49,303 nucleotides of DNA from NCBI GenBank assembly GCA_902592935.1, contig CACJGD010000005.1:1-49303 (forward strand), given 5' to 3'. The notes under the pieces were generated by a model that worked only from the letters and a program-made list of their open reading frames with translations, had not been told where the DNA came from and searched no databases. How positions within the stretch are numbered: the stretch's first letter is position 1; each line of letters starts with the position of its first letter. Position numbers and translations under genes: made by a program. Below, piece by piece: positions 38,663 through 47,569 of this stretch. Source of the DNA: an uncultured Pelagibacteraceae bacterium. Its GTDB lineage: Bacteria; Pseudomonadota; Alphaproteobacteria; Pelagibacterales; Pelagibacteraceae.

Positions 38663-40400
38663 GCAAATTATTTTAATTAAATTAGTTTGTCTTATTATTT
38701 TTACCCCTGTGTTTGCAGAAGAAAAACCAATTGATATTTGGAATATAGAAAAAAAAGATAATCAGGTTATTTCAGAAAAAAATATTTCAAGCGAAAATAC
38801 TATAAGTACTTCTCAGAATAGTGTTTACGAATTACAAACAAAAAAACAAACAGATACAATTAAACTTGATAAAGAATTTTCATCAAAAGAAATTAAAATT
38901 GTTGGGTTATACGACCCAAGTGAATACGGCTTGAGTATGGATATGTGGTCAAATTCAGACGGAACTGTATTAAAAAAATTATTTGAGAATATTAATAAGT
39001 TTAATCTTTCTGAGGATGCATCTGACATTATGCACGTATCGTTATTAACAAATGCTCATTCACCAACTCAAAATATTACAGAGCAAGAATTTATGAGATT
39101 TAAATCTGAGTGGTTAATTAAAGACGCAAGCTTAAAACTAATTGAAGAATATTTAATTAAAAATCAAATAATAAATCTACATCCAGATCTAGCAAGATAT
39201 TTGGTTGACAGTTATCTATCGGAGTCAAATGTAAAAAAATCATGTGAAGTTTTTTCTAAAAATACCGAACCTATACAGGATGAATATTTATCTAAATTTA
39301 ATTTATATTGTTTAATCAATTATGGAAAAAGTGAGGAAGCACAATTGATTTTAGATTTAAAAAAAGAATTAGGATTTGAAGATAATTATTATGAAAATAA
39401 AATTAATTATTTATTTGGATATTTAGAAGAAGTAAATAAAGAAATATCTATTAATTCTATTTTAGATTTTCATTTAGCTCACAGAACAAATCCTGAGTTT
39501 TCTTATGAGCCTAACCAAGACACTCCTAAAATAATTTGGAAATATCTTTCTGCTTCTAATTTACTATACAAAATTCAAGATGTAGAAATCACAGATGTAG
39601 CAAAAATTTCTATAATAGAAAAAGCTGTAAATGATAAAAATTATTCTGAGGAAGAGTTGTTCGAATTTTATAAAAAATTTCAATTTAATTTTAATCAATT
39701 TTTAAATGCTAAAGAGGCATATAAATCTATATCCTCAATTGAGGGACGAGCTCTATTGTATCAGCGAATTCTTTTAACAGAGGAACCAAAACTTAAATTA
39801 GAGTTTATTAAGACTCTAAAGGATTTATTTATTAATGATAATATTGGTGATGCCTTTGATTCAGAATTGAAAAAATTTTTAGGAGAAATTAATGATAAAG
39901 ATGTACCTTCAAATTTTACAACTTTTTATAATAATAATCTAAATAAATCAGAAGTTGCCGATAAAAAAATAAGATATAATAGTAAAATTTTACATCAGTC
40001 AAAACTAGTAAATTATTTTAATGGAGACTATGCAAAATCTAAAATTGAAGAAGACCTAGATAAATTTTTAAAGAAGATCAAAAAAGATAAAAAATATTCC
40101 CTATCAAAAAAAGATGTAATTTTTTTAGAGGCACTTAAATCTGATGGAATTCAAATTTCAAAAAAATATGATGGTCTCTATGAGATAAAAAAATCTGAAA
40201 TGCCTGCAGATATACAAACAATGATAGATAATAATGAGATTGGTGCTGCATTGTTGAGAATAATTGAGGTAATTGGACCTGACAAAATTGAAAATATTGA
40301 TGAAGATACAGTTTATTTTATTATCAATACTTTAAATCAATTAAATGTTGATTTAATTAGAAATAAACTATTGTTAAAAGTTCTTCCTTTAAAAGTATAA
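38637..40400 (+). CDS. Secreted/periplasmic protein, 587 residues, unrecognised
   Basis: The N-terminus (basic KILKSLNKQ, a hydrophobic run IILIKLVCLIIFTPV, then FA-EEK) is a Sec signal peptide with cleavage after about residue 27. The mature protein is charged, largely helix-forming by eye, rich in Lys, Glu, Leu, Ile and Asn, and has repeated Leu/Ile-spaced segments (for example LYCLINYGKSEEAQLIL) that suggest an alpha-helical repeat such as TPR/SEL1-like, though no canonical motif is visible. Only two cysteines lie in the mature part, close together (CEVF and LYCL, near residues 203 and 224), so a disulfide is possible. Its start sits inside the 3' end of the 60-residue membrane protein gene. 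Function unknown. Confidence 0.8.
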   Translation: MKILKSLNKQIILIKLVCLIIFTPVFAEEKPIDIWNIEKKDNQVISEKNISSENTISTSQNSVYELQTKKQTDTIKLDKEFSSKEIKIVGLYDPSEYGLSMDMWSNSDGTVLKKLFENINKFNLSEDASDIMHVSLLTNAHSPTQNITEQEFMRFKSEWLIKDASLKLIEEYLIKNQIINLHPDLARYLVDSYLSESNVKKSCEVFSKNTEPIQDEYLSKFNLYCLINYGKSEEAQLILDLKKELGFEDNYYENKINYLFGYLEEVNKEISINSILDFHLAHRTNPEFSYEPNQDTPKIIWKYLSASNLLYKIQDVEITDVAKISIIEKAVNDKNYSEEELFEFYKKFQFNFNQFLNAKEAYKSISSIEGRALLYQRILLTEEPKLKLEFIKTLKDLFINDNIGDAFDSELKKFLGEINDKDVPSNFTTFYNNNLNKSEVADKKIRYNSKILHQSKLVNYFNGDYAKSKIEEDLDKFLKKIKKDKKYSLSKKDVIFLEALKSDGIQISKKYDGLYEIKKSEMPADIQTMIDNNEIGAALLRIIEVIGPDKIENIDEDTVYFIINTLNQLNVDLIRNKLLLKVLPLKV

Positions 40401-40426
40401 AAATTATAATAAAATAAAACCAATTT

Positions 40427-40945
40427 ATGGCTATCAGAACTATAATAACAGAACCTAATAAGTTACTTAGACAAATTTCTAAACCAGTCAATGGTGTTGG
40501 TAAAGAAGAACAAAAATTGATGGATGACATGCTTGAGACAATGTATGCCGCAAACGGCATTGGTCTTGCAGCTATACAAATTGGAATTCCAAAAAGAATA
40601 ATAGTAATTGATTTAAATAGAGACGAAATTCAAAAAAAACCAATGTATTTTGTAAACCCAATTATAAAAAACAAAGATCTACTAAAAGCAACTTATGAGG
40701 AAGGATGTCTTTCAGTGCCAAATCAGTTTGCAGAAGTTGATAGACCAAGTAAGTGTGAAGTTGAATACTTAGATTATGATGGTAATAAGAAACTATTAAA
40801 GGCAGACGGTTTACTGGCTACATGCGTACAGCATGAAATGGATCATTTAGAAGGAATATTATTTATTGATTATCTATCAAAATTAAAAAAATCTATGATA
40901 ATTAAAAAATTATCTAAGAAAAAATCTTCAGCAGCAATTCTCTAA
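40427..40945 (+). CDS. def: Peptide deformylase
   Basis: Removes the formyl group from nascent peptide N-termini, an iron or nickel-type metalloenzyme, 172 residues. Three family motifs are present: GIGLAAIQIG (Ile where Pro is common), EGCLSVPN with metal ligand C94, and QHEMDHLEG with H136, E137 and H140. Leading the def-fmt-truA set, it is followed by fmt after 2 bases, so formylation and deformylation enzymes are made together. Confidence 0.97.
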   Translation: MAIRTIITEPNKLLRQISKPVNGVGKEEQKLMDDMLETMYAANGIGLAAIQIGIPKRIIVIDLNRDEIQKKPMYFVNPIIKNKDLLKATYEEGCLSVPNQFAEVDRPSKCEVEYLDYDGNKKLLKADGLLATCVQHEMDHLEGILFIDYLSKLKKSMIIKKLSKKKSSAAIL

Positions 40946-40947
40946 AC

Positions 40948-41874
40948 ATGCCAAAGAAAATTGTTTTTATGGGTACACCCATGTTTGCTGTACCTGTTTT
41001 AAAATCTCTTTACCAAAATGGATATCCTATTTCCTGTGTTTATACTCAACCACCTCAAAGATCTAAAAGGGGTCAAAAAATTAATAAGTCTCCAATTCAA
41101 TTGATTTCAGAAACTTTAAATATAGAATTTAGAACTCCAAATTCATTAAAACAAAATAAACAGGAATTTGAATATTTAAAATCATTAGAAGCAGATTTGG
41201 CAATAGTTGTTGCTTATGGTCAAATTATACCAAAGTCATATTTAAATTTAACTAAAAAAGGATTTATTAATATACATGCGTCTATTCTTCCAAAGTGGAG
41301 AGGTGCTGCTCCGATTCAAAGATCAATTATGAATTTAGATAGAGAGACTGGGGTTAGTATTATGAAAATTGGAGAGGAGTTAGACACAGGACCGGTATGC
41401 AATGTATATAAAATTAATATTGAAAATAATTTAAATGCCGAGGATATAAATGAAAAGCTCTCAAGTTTGGCTGCAGAGAAAATTTTAGATAATATAGATG
41501 AAATATTTGAGGATAAAGCAAATTTTATAGAACAAGATCACTCATTAGCGACATATGCATCTAAAATTGAAAAGTTAGAAGGTCAGATTAATTGGAAAGA
41601 GGATGCTAAAATTATAATGGGTAAAATAAACGGACTTTATCCAGTTCCTGGAGCTTTTTTTATGTTTAAAGGTGAAAGATATAAAATATTAAAAGCAGAA
41701 ACTGGACAAGCACAAGGAAAACCAGGTGAGGTTTTGTCTGACTATTTAGAAATTTCGTGTGGAGATAAAAAATCAATAATAATTAAAGAAATACAAAGAC
41801 AAGGAAAAAAAGCTCAAAGTATTGGCGAATTTGTTTTGGGAACACAAATTAAAAAAGGTTCATTTTTACAATGA
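40948..41874 (+). CDS. fmt: Methionyl-tRNA formyltransferase
   Basis: Transfers a formyl group from 10-formyl-THF to Met-tRNAi. 308 residues, normal. N-terminal Rossmann half with IVFMGTPMFAVPVLKSL; the loop QPPQRSKRGQKINKSP that enters the tRNA acceptor; the active-site stretch NIHASILPKWRGAAPIQ with catalytic Asn and His; and GEELDTGPV with the catalytic Asp. C-terminal OB-like domain from about 205. Its stop overlaps the truA start by four bases. Confidence 0.97.
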   Translation: MPKKIVFMGTPMFAVPVLKSLYQNGYPISCVYTQPPQRSKRGQKINKSPIQLISETLNIEFRTPNSLKQNKQEFEYLKSLEADLAIVVAYGQIIPKSYLNLTKKGFINIHASILPKWRGAAPIQRSIMNLDRETGVSIMKIGEELDTGPVCNVYKINIENNLNAEDINEKLSSLAAEKILDNIDEIFEDKANFIEQDHSLATYASKIEKLEGQINWKEDAKIIMGKINGLYPVPGAFFMFKGERYKILKAETGQAQGKPGEVLSDYLEISCGDKKSIIIKEIQRQGKKAQSIGEFVLGTQIKKGSFLQ

Positions 41875-42611
41875 ATAGATACCAAATACTTATTGAGTAT
41901 GTAGGGACAAATTTTAAAGGGTGGCAAATTCAAAAAAAAGGTCCAACAATTCAAGGACTAATTCAAGAAAAATTATCAAAATTATTAAAAGAAAAGATTA
42001 TTTTACATGGTCAAGGAAGAACTGATGCAGGTGTTCATGCATTTGAGCAGTCTGCACATTTTGATTGTAAAAATAAAATAACCGATACAATTAAATTTTT
42101 AAAATCTATAAATCATTTTTTAAATTTAAAAAATATCGCAATTAAAAAAATTAAAAGAAGAAACAATAAATTCCATGCCAGATTTTCTGCAAAACAAAGA
42201 ATTTATAAATATTTTATTTTTAATCAAATAAGCCAACCAATAATTGAAAAAAATAGAGCATGGCATGTTCGAAGACCTCTAAATTTAGAATTAATGAAAA
42301 AAGGAGCAAAAAAGTTATTAGGAACACATGATTATTCAACTTTTAGATCTTCAAGCTGTAATGCAAAAAGTCCAATTAAAACTATTAAATCAATAAAAAT
42401 TAAATCATCAAAAAATAAAATTGAATTTCAATTTAGTTCTCAATCATTCTTACAAAATCAGGTTAGATCTATGGTTGGTTGTTTAAAATACTTGGGAGAA
42501 ACTAAATGGGATTTGAAAACTTTTGAAAAGAGATTTAAATTAAAACAAAGAACACTGTGCGCTCCTCCAGCACCGCCAGGTGGTTTATTTTTATTTAAAG
42601 TTCTTTATTAA
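41871..42611 (+). CDS. truA: tRNA pseudouridine(38-40) synthase
   Basis: Converts uridines 38-40 in the anticodon stem-loop. 246 residues (E. coli 270). Catalytic aspartate D52 in GRTDAGVHAFEQ, plus the N-terminal YQILIEYVGTNFKGWQ and the C-terminal QNQVRSMVGCLKYLGE. Starts with ATGA overlap on fmt. In many alphaproteobacteria truA is next to dapE; here the dap genes lie on the opposite strand, and a SET gene overlaps the truA 3' end by 21 bases. Confidence 0.95.
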   Translation: MNRYQILIEYVGTNFKGWQIQKKGPTIQGLIQEKLSKLLKEKIILHGQGRTDAGVHAFEQSAHFDCKNKITDTIKFLKSINHFLNLKNIAIKKIKRRNNKFHARFSAKQRIYKYFIFNQISQPIIEKNRAWHVRRPLNLELMKKGAKKLLGTHDYSTFRSSSCNAKSPIKTIKSIKIKSSKNKIEFQFSSQSFLQNQVRSMVGCLKYLGETKWDLKTFEKRFKLKQRTLCAPPAPPGGLFLFKVLY

Positions 42612-43082
42612 TTTATTTTTATTGCCCATAGCAAACTTTTTACTAATTCGCCATCTAGACTCGGCTCTTACAATATAACCGCAACAATTTTTTGATTTAC
42701 ATTTACAAGGAAATTGTTTGTAATTTTCATCATAACCAAATCCATAATCACAGGTAAACTCCTCACCTTTTTTAATATCTTTGATTGCTTTGACCCAAAT
42801 TTTCAATCCCTTTCCATCATAGTCACAATTATTATCACAAGAATGATTAATTAAACCTGCAGTGTTCCATGGAAAATCTCCATCTAGGTCGTATCTTTTA
42901 TTTATTGTAAATAAATATATCGGTTTACAATTATCATACTTATCAGAGTCTTGTGTTTGTTTTTTTGTTATAAGTTTTCCAACATAGTCAATTATCTTGG
43001 TTCCCTCTTTAATGTCACGGGTTGCATAAAGTCCCTTACCTTTATTATCAATTCCTGATTTTTTTATTCTATATAATTTCAT
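42591..43082 (-). CDS. SET-domain protein (putative protein lysine methyltransferase)
   Basis: 163 residues, essentially a stand-alone SET domain that uses S-adenosylmethionine. Visible motifs: GKGLYATRDIKEG (15-27), the SAM-binding NHSC at 79-82 (AGLINHSCDNNC) and the catalytic-tyrosine motif CDYGF with Y113. A post-SET cysteine cluster C126, C128, C133, C134 could bind zinc with a fold contribution from another ligand. SET domains are common in eukaryotes but also occur in bacteria (chlamydiae, some proteobacteria); the target here is unknown (ribosomal or nucleoid proteins are possible). Overlaps truA tail-to-tail and lies 34 bases after the deacetylase-like gene. Confidence 0.88.
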   Translation of the reverse strand: MKLYRIKKSGIDNKGKGLYATRDIKEGTKIIDYVGKLITKKQTQDSDKYDNCKPIYLFTINKRYDLDGDFPWNTAGLINHSCDNNCDYDGKGLKIWVKAIKDIKKGEEFTCDYGFGYDENYKQFPCKCKSKNCCGYIVRAESRWRISKKFAMGNKNKLIKNFK

Positions 43083-43116
43083 GAAGATTTTTTATTTAGA
43101 GTTTTATTAAGAATTA

Positions 43117-44046
43117 TCAATTAAATTCTAAAAGAGCATCAACATGTCTCTTAGTACTATCTCGAAGTGCTTTTAGGTCATAACCGCCTTCTAAAATTGA
43201 AACAACTTTTCCATTACAAAACTTTTTTGAAGCCATTAATATTCTCTTCGTAATAGTGAAATAATCCTCAGTCTTTAGATTAAATTGAGCCAGAGGGTCA
43301 TCCTCATGGGCATCAAAACCAGCGCTGATTAATATAAATTCGGGATTAAATTCTTCCAATTTTTTTAATACATGGTCAAATACGTTTAAAAATTCCTCTG
43401 AATTTATACCAGCTGGCAAAGGTATATTAAAGATATTGTTAAATTTACCTCTTTCTTGTTCTGAACCAGTTCCTGGGTAGTATGGATATTGGTGAGTTGA
43501 TATAAAAAGAACATTTTCATTCTCATAAAAAATATCCTGTGTTCCATTACCATGATGTACATCAAAATCTATTATTGCAACTTTCTTATATTTATATTTT
43601 TTCAACAAATAATTTGCACCGATACTTACTGAATTTAAAATGCAAAAACCAGCGGCCTTATTTTTTGAGCTATGATGTCCAGGAGGTCTAACACTACAAA
43701 ATGCATTTCTAAATTCTTTTTTTTCTACTCCATCAATTGCAGCAATTATTGATCCAACTGCATCGAAAGTTGCATTTTTGCTTCCAGGTGAAATAATTGT
43801 ATCACCATCAAGTGAAGAAAAACCTTTTTTTGGAAAAGAATTTTTTACTAAATTTAAGTAATTTGCTTCATGTGTCGTTAAAAGAATGTCATCTGAAACT
43901 TTAGATGGTTTCTTCCATATAATATTTTTATAATTAAGTTTTTTAAAATTTTCTACTATTACTGATACTCTTGCTATTTGTTCTGGATGCCCAGGACCTG
44001 TATCATGATTTAAAGATGTATCTGATGTAATTAAACCTGTTTTCAC
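43117..44046 (-). CDS. Histone deacetylase-family protein (AcuC/HDAC-like amidohydrolase)
   Basis: 309-residue zinc amidohydrolase of the class II HDAC/acetoin-utilisation deacetylase family. The catalytic histidine pair is H124-H125 in RPPGHHSSKNK. The zinc ligands are D162 and H164 in DFDVHHGNGTQ, and D245 in SAGFDAHEDD. The conserved glycine-rich EGGYDL lies near the C-terminus. Known bacterial members act on acetylated proteins, acetylpolyamines or related amides, so the substrate is open. The start codon is GTG at 44046-44044; it overlaps the dapE TGA as GTGA, indicating translational coupling. The SET gene lies just downstream. Confidence 0.93.
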   Translation of the reverse strand: MKTGLITSDTSLNHDTGPGHPEQIARVSVIVENFKKLNYKNIIWKKPSKVSDDILLTTHEANYLNLVKNSFPKKGFSSLDGDTIISPGSKNATFDAVGSIIAAIDGVEKKEFRNAFCSVRPPGHHSSKNKAAGFCILNSVSIGANYLLKKYKYKKVAIIDFDVHHGNGTQDIFYENENVLFISTHQYPYYPGTGSEQERGKFNNIFNIPLPAGINSEEFLNVFDHVLKKLEEFNPEFILISAGFDAHEDDPLAQFNLKTEDYFTITKRILMASKKFCNGKVVSILEGGYDLKALRDSTKRHVDALLEFN

Positions 44047-45200
44047 TTAAAGTAGTTATCTAAGATTTTGGTATAAATTAAAGTTAATCTTTTTAAATCA
44101 GATAAAGATACACATTCACCAACTTTATGCATAGTTTTCCCCACTAATCCAAATTCTAAACATGGAGCTATTTTTCTTATGAATCTTGCATCCGAAGTGC
44201 CACCAGTTGTAGATAATTTAGGTTTAATTTTAGTAATCTTTTTAATTGTATTTTGTATCATAAATGTAGTTTTGTTAGGCCTAGTTAAAAAGGCCTCACC
44301 AGAAACACTATATTCAATTTTATGTTTTGATTTATTTTTATTACAAATTTTTTTAATTATTTTATTTATTTTTTTCTTTAATTTGTAGGATGTATGTTTG
44401 TTATTAAATCTAATATTAAAAGATGCACTAGCTAGTCCTGGAATTACATTATCAGCTGAATTGTCAATGTTAATCTTTGTTATTTCTAAATTTGTAGGTT
44501 GAAAATTTTTTGTTCCTTTATCAAATTTAATTTCTTTTAATTCTTTAAGTATTTGTACTAAAGCTGTTGACGGATTGTTAGCTCTGTTTGGGTAAGCGAC
44601 ATGACCCTGAATTCCAATTACAGATAATTTTCCAGTCATACTGCCTCTACGACCAATTTTTATCATTTCTCCCAGTTTATTTGGATTCGTAGGCTCACCT
44701 ACCAAGCAAAAATCTATTTTTTCTTTCTTTTTTCTCAAATACTCAACAACTTTTTTGGTCCCATTAATTGCAATTCCCTCTTCGTCTCCAGTAATTAGAA
44801 GACTTATAGACCCACCAAATTTTTTATTTTGCTTACAAAAATTACTTACTGCAGTAACAAATGCGGCTATTGAGCTTTTCATATCATTTGCACCTCTGCC
44901 AATTAAGTATCCTTTCTTAACAGAAGGTTTGAATGGATTAACACTCCAATCATTTAAATTACCAGGTGGCACCACATCTAAATGTCCTGCGTAACAGAAA
45001 TTTGGACTTGCTGTACCAAGTTTTGCATAAAGATTTTTTACAGGATAACTATTTTTATCTTTGAACTCGAGTTTTTTAGTTTTAAAGCCTATTTTTTTTA
45101 ATTGTTTTTCAAGAAATTTAATAACACCGGCATCAGTTTTTGTAACAGATGGAAATCTAATTAGCTCTTTTGCTAATTGAAGTTCATTAATTTTTTGCAT
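44043..45200 (-). CDS. dapE: Succinyl-diaminopimelate desuccinylase
   Basis: Di-zinc M20-family hydrolase of the succinylase lysine/DAP pathway: yields LL-diaminopimelate for lysine and peptidoglycan. 385 residues. Zinc ligands and neighbours: H73 and D75 in GHLDVVPPG, D106 in GRGANDMKSS, and E140-E141 in TGDEEG; the C-terminal GKTMHKVGE supplies the last histidine. Directly downstream of dapD with a 2-base gap, so consecutive-step enzymes are co-expressed (the aminotransferase DapC step is not encoded here). Confidence 0.95.
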   Translation of the reverse strand: MQKINELQLAKELIRFPSVTKTDAGVIKFLEKQLKKIGFKTKKLEFKDKNSYPVKNLYAKLGTASPNFCYAGHLDVVPPGNLNDWSVNPFKPSVKKGYLIGRGANDMKSSIAAFVTAVSNFCKQNKKFGGSISLLITGDEEGIAINGTKKVVEYLRKKKEKIDFCLVGEPTNPNKLGEMIKIGRRGSMTGKLSVIGIQGHVAYPNRANNPSTALVQILKELKEIKFDKGTKNFQPTNLEITKINIDNSADNVIPGLASASFNIRFNNKHTSYKLKKKINKIIKKICNKNKSKHKIEYSVSGEAFLTRPNKTTFMIQNTIKKITKIKPKLSTTGGTSDARFIRKIAPCLEFGLVGKTMHKVGECVSLSDLKRLTLIYTKILDNYFK

Positions 45201-45202
45201 TT

Positions 45203-46030
45203 TTATTCTCTTAAAAGATCATTAACTGATGTTTTTGATCTTGTCTTTTCATCAACTTGTTTAATTATTACTGCACAATATAAAGACGGTGCTTGAGAGT
45301 TGTTTTTATCTGGCAAGGATCCTGGAACTACCACTGAATAAGGTGGAATTTTTCCATAAGTTATTTCACCAGTTTTTCTATTAACAATTTTGGTTGATTG
45401 CCCAATATACATTCCCATACTTAGAACAGAGCCCTCTCCAACTATTACACCTTCTACCACTTCAGACATTGCACCTAAGAAAACATTATCTTCAATAATT
45501 GTTGGTAATGCTTGAGCAGGTTCTAATACACCTCCAACTCCAGTACCCGCAGAGATATGACAATTTTTTCCAATCTGACAACAACTTCCTGCACGACTGA
45601 ATGTATCCATCATTGTACCTTCGTCAATGTATGCTCCGATATTTACGTAACAAGGCATCAAAACTGCATTTTTTCCAACAAATGATCCTTTTCTTACCGG
45701 AGAATTAGGCACCATTCTAAAACCAGCTTTTTCATGATCTTCTTTTGTCCATCCAGCTGTTTTTCCTTTAAGTAAATGAGCTTTGTCATACCAGCTACTG
45801 TATGGACCATTTAAATTTTCCATTGGATACATTCTAAAACTTAACATGATAGCTTTTTTTAAATGTTGATGAGTAACCCATTCACCATTGATCTTTTCAG
45901 CTACTCTTGCTTTCCCACTATCTAAATCATCAATAATTTCATTAACAGCATCCTTTAAAGATTTATCTGTATTTTGATTTACTTGGTTTTTATTTTCCCA
46001 AGCTTCATTTATAATATTTTCAATACTCAT
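45203..46030 (-). CDS. dapD: Tetrahydrodipicolinate N-succinyltransferase
   Basis: 275 residues (E. coli 274). Trimeric acyltransferase with a left-handed beta-helix: hexapeptide-repeat segments run from about 105 to 210 (for example VNIGAYIDEGTMMDT, and ISAGTGVGG with the active-site region). The N-terminal helical domain and the final SPYCAVIIKQVDEKT-like stretch are normal. Uses succinyl-CoA to block tetrahydrodipicolinate. Starts 4 bases after the HAD phosphatase gene and runs into dapE. Confidence 0.96.
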   Translation of the reverse strand: MSIENIINEAWENKNQVNQNTDKSLKDAVNEIIDDLDSGKARVAEKINGEWVTHQHLKKAIMLSFRMYPMENLNGPYSSWYDKAHLLKGKTAGWTKEDHEKAGFRMVPNSPVRKGSFVGKNAVLMPCYVNIGAYIDEGTMMDTFSRAGSCCQIGKNCHISAGTGVGGVLEPAQALPTIIEDNVFLGAMSEVVEGVIVGEGSVLSMGMYIGQSTKIVNRKTGEITYGKIPPYSVVVPGSLPDKNNSQAPSLYCAVIIKQVDEKTRSKTSVNDLLRE

Positions 46031-46034
46031 AATT

Positions 46035-46706
46035 TTATGAGTTTTTTAATAACCTTATTTCTTTTAAAAATAAAGAAAGATTTTCTATTTTGTAATCAAT
46101 ATACTCTTCATCAGACTCTTTTTTCCCCCAGTATTCATCATTGATTAACCAAACTGTTTTTGTTCCTCTTTCTTTTCCAATAGATAAGTTTTTTGCGATA
46201 TCTTCAATGTAAAGTGTCTCAGTTGGATCAATTTGAAATTTTTTGACCATGAGATCAAATGCTTTTGCCTCAGGCTTTGGACTGTATTCAGCATCAACAA
46301 TATCAAATATACCGTCAAATTGATCATCAATTCCTAAGTGAGAAGTGATATTTTTAACATGCTCTTTGCTACCATTTGTAAATATAAATTTGTTTAGATT
46401 AATATTTTCCAGCTCATTTCTTAAAGCAGTATCTTTTTCTAAAAAATCTAAGTTAATATCATGTACGTAGTCTAAAAATTCTCTTGGAGGTATATCGTGA
46501 TGTATCATTAAACCATTAAGGCTAGTATTATATTTATGAAAATAATTTGTTTGTAATTTTTTTGCCTCTTTCAAATCTACATTTAATTTGTTTGAAATAT
46601 ATTGGGTCATTTTTTTACTTACTTGTCCAAATACTCCTTCGAGATCACTGTAGAGTACTCCATCACAATCAAATAATATGTTTTTGATATTCTTTAATTC
46701 TTTCAT
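46035..46706 (-). CDS. HAD-superfamily phosphatase (pyrimidine 5'-nucleotidase-like)
   Basis: 223-residue haloacid dehalogenase-fold hydrolase. Motif I is LFDCDGVLYS with nucleophile D13 and D15; motif II is the Thr/Ser in IFTNGSKEH; motif III/IV falls in LYIEDIAKNLSIGKERG. The DxDGVLY form and the helical cap (about 20-90) match the pyrimidine 5'-nucleotidase (SDT1-like) group. Substrate is not certain. Lies between argB (four-base ATGA overlap) and dapD; in many alphaproteobacteria a related HAD gene sits in this same neighbourhood, though its reason is unknown. Confidence 0.88.
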   Translation of the reverse strand: MKELKNIKNILFDCDGVLYSDLEGVFGQVSKKMTQYISNKLNVDLKEAKKLQTNYFHKYNTSLNGLMIHHDIPPREFLDYVHDINLDFLEKDTALRNELENINLNKFIFTNGSKEHVKNITSHLGIDDQFDGIFDIVDAEYSPKPEAKAFDLMVKKFQIDPTETLYIEDIAKNLSIGKERGTKTVWLINDEYWGKKESDEEYIDYKIENLSLFLKEIRLLKNS

Positions 46707-47551
46707 TGTCTAATTAAGGTCCCTGAACCTTTGTCGGAGAATATTTCCCATAAACATGAATGTGGCTTTGTACCATTAATTATCCCCACTGCCGTAACAC
46801 CATTGTTCACTGCATCTATGCACGCGTTTATTTTAGGTATCATACCTTCTGTAATAGTTTCATTCTTAATCATTTCTAGAACCTCAGATGAAGAAATTTC
46901 TTCTATTAATTTTTTATTTTTATCCAGAACACCATCTACGTTCGTCATCAACAATAGTCTTCTAGATTTTAAGGATTTTGCTATAGCCATTGCAGCTGTA
47001 TCTCCATTAATATTATATGTTTGATTTTCTATACCCAATCCTAATGGTGAAATTATTGGAATTTTATTTTGTTTAATTACACTTAATATTTGCTCATTAT
47101 TTATCTCATTTGGTATTCCAACAAAACCAAGCTCTTCTGCTTCAGGTATAATTTTAATAACATTATTATTTTTTGTATGTATTGAGCTTGCTTCTGTCCC
47201 TTTGTCTTTTAAAGATTTTACAATATCATCATTAAAATCAATTAAAACAGACTCAACAATACTGATAATATTTTTATCAGTAACTCTAAGTCCTCTTATA
47301 AATTTTGATTGAATATTTGATTTTTCTAGTTCTCTTTTAATTCTAGGTCCACCACCGTGAATTACAACAGTTGCAAGGCCCAACTTATTTAGAATACTAA
47401 GATCAGTAATAAAGTTATTAAATACGTTTCTATCAATTAAAACGTTTCCACCATATTTAATTACTATTAAATCATTTTTGTATTTTTTAATATATTTTGT
47501 TACTTCATTTATTGGTGGCCCATCTTCAGGTAATATTTTTTCTAAATCCAT
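46703..47551 (-). CDS. argB: Acetylglutamate kinase
   Basis: Phosphorylates N-acetylglutamate, the second step of arginine biosynthesis, in the cytosol. 282 residues. The amino-acid-kinase fold is marked by VIKYGGNVLID (near 31), VIHGGGPRIKRELE (near 64) and the ATP-side GDTAAMAIAKSLKSRRLLLMTNVDGVLD; the C-terminal GMIPKINACIDAVNNGV closes the N-acetylglutamate pocket. The extended N-terminal helix (about 1-25) suggests a hexameric, arginine-sensitive form. The gene follows yidC by 18 bases. Confidence 0.95.
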   Translation of the reverse strand: MDLEKILPEDGPPINEVTKYIKKYKNDLIVIKYGGNVLIDRNVFNNFITDLSILNKLGLATVVIHGGGPRIKRELEKSNIQSKFIRGLRVTDKNIISIVESVLIDFNDDIVKSLKDKGTEASSIHTKNNNVIKIIPEAEELGFVGIPNEINNEQILSVIKQNKIPIISPLGLGIENQTYNINGDTAAMAIAKSLKSRRLLLMTNVDGVLDKNKKLIEEISSSEVLEMIKNETITEGMIPKINACIDAVNNGVTAVGIINGTKPHSCLWEIFSDKGSGTLIRQ

Positions 47552-47569
47552 TTATTATTTATTGAAATA

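Noticed and set aside
44179-44994. Two plus-strand frames inside dapE (44179-44388 and 44755-44994)
   Set aside because: They are hydrophobic by AT bias only, lie entirely under a well-supported gene, and have no start signals.
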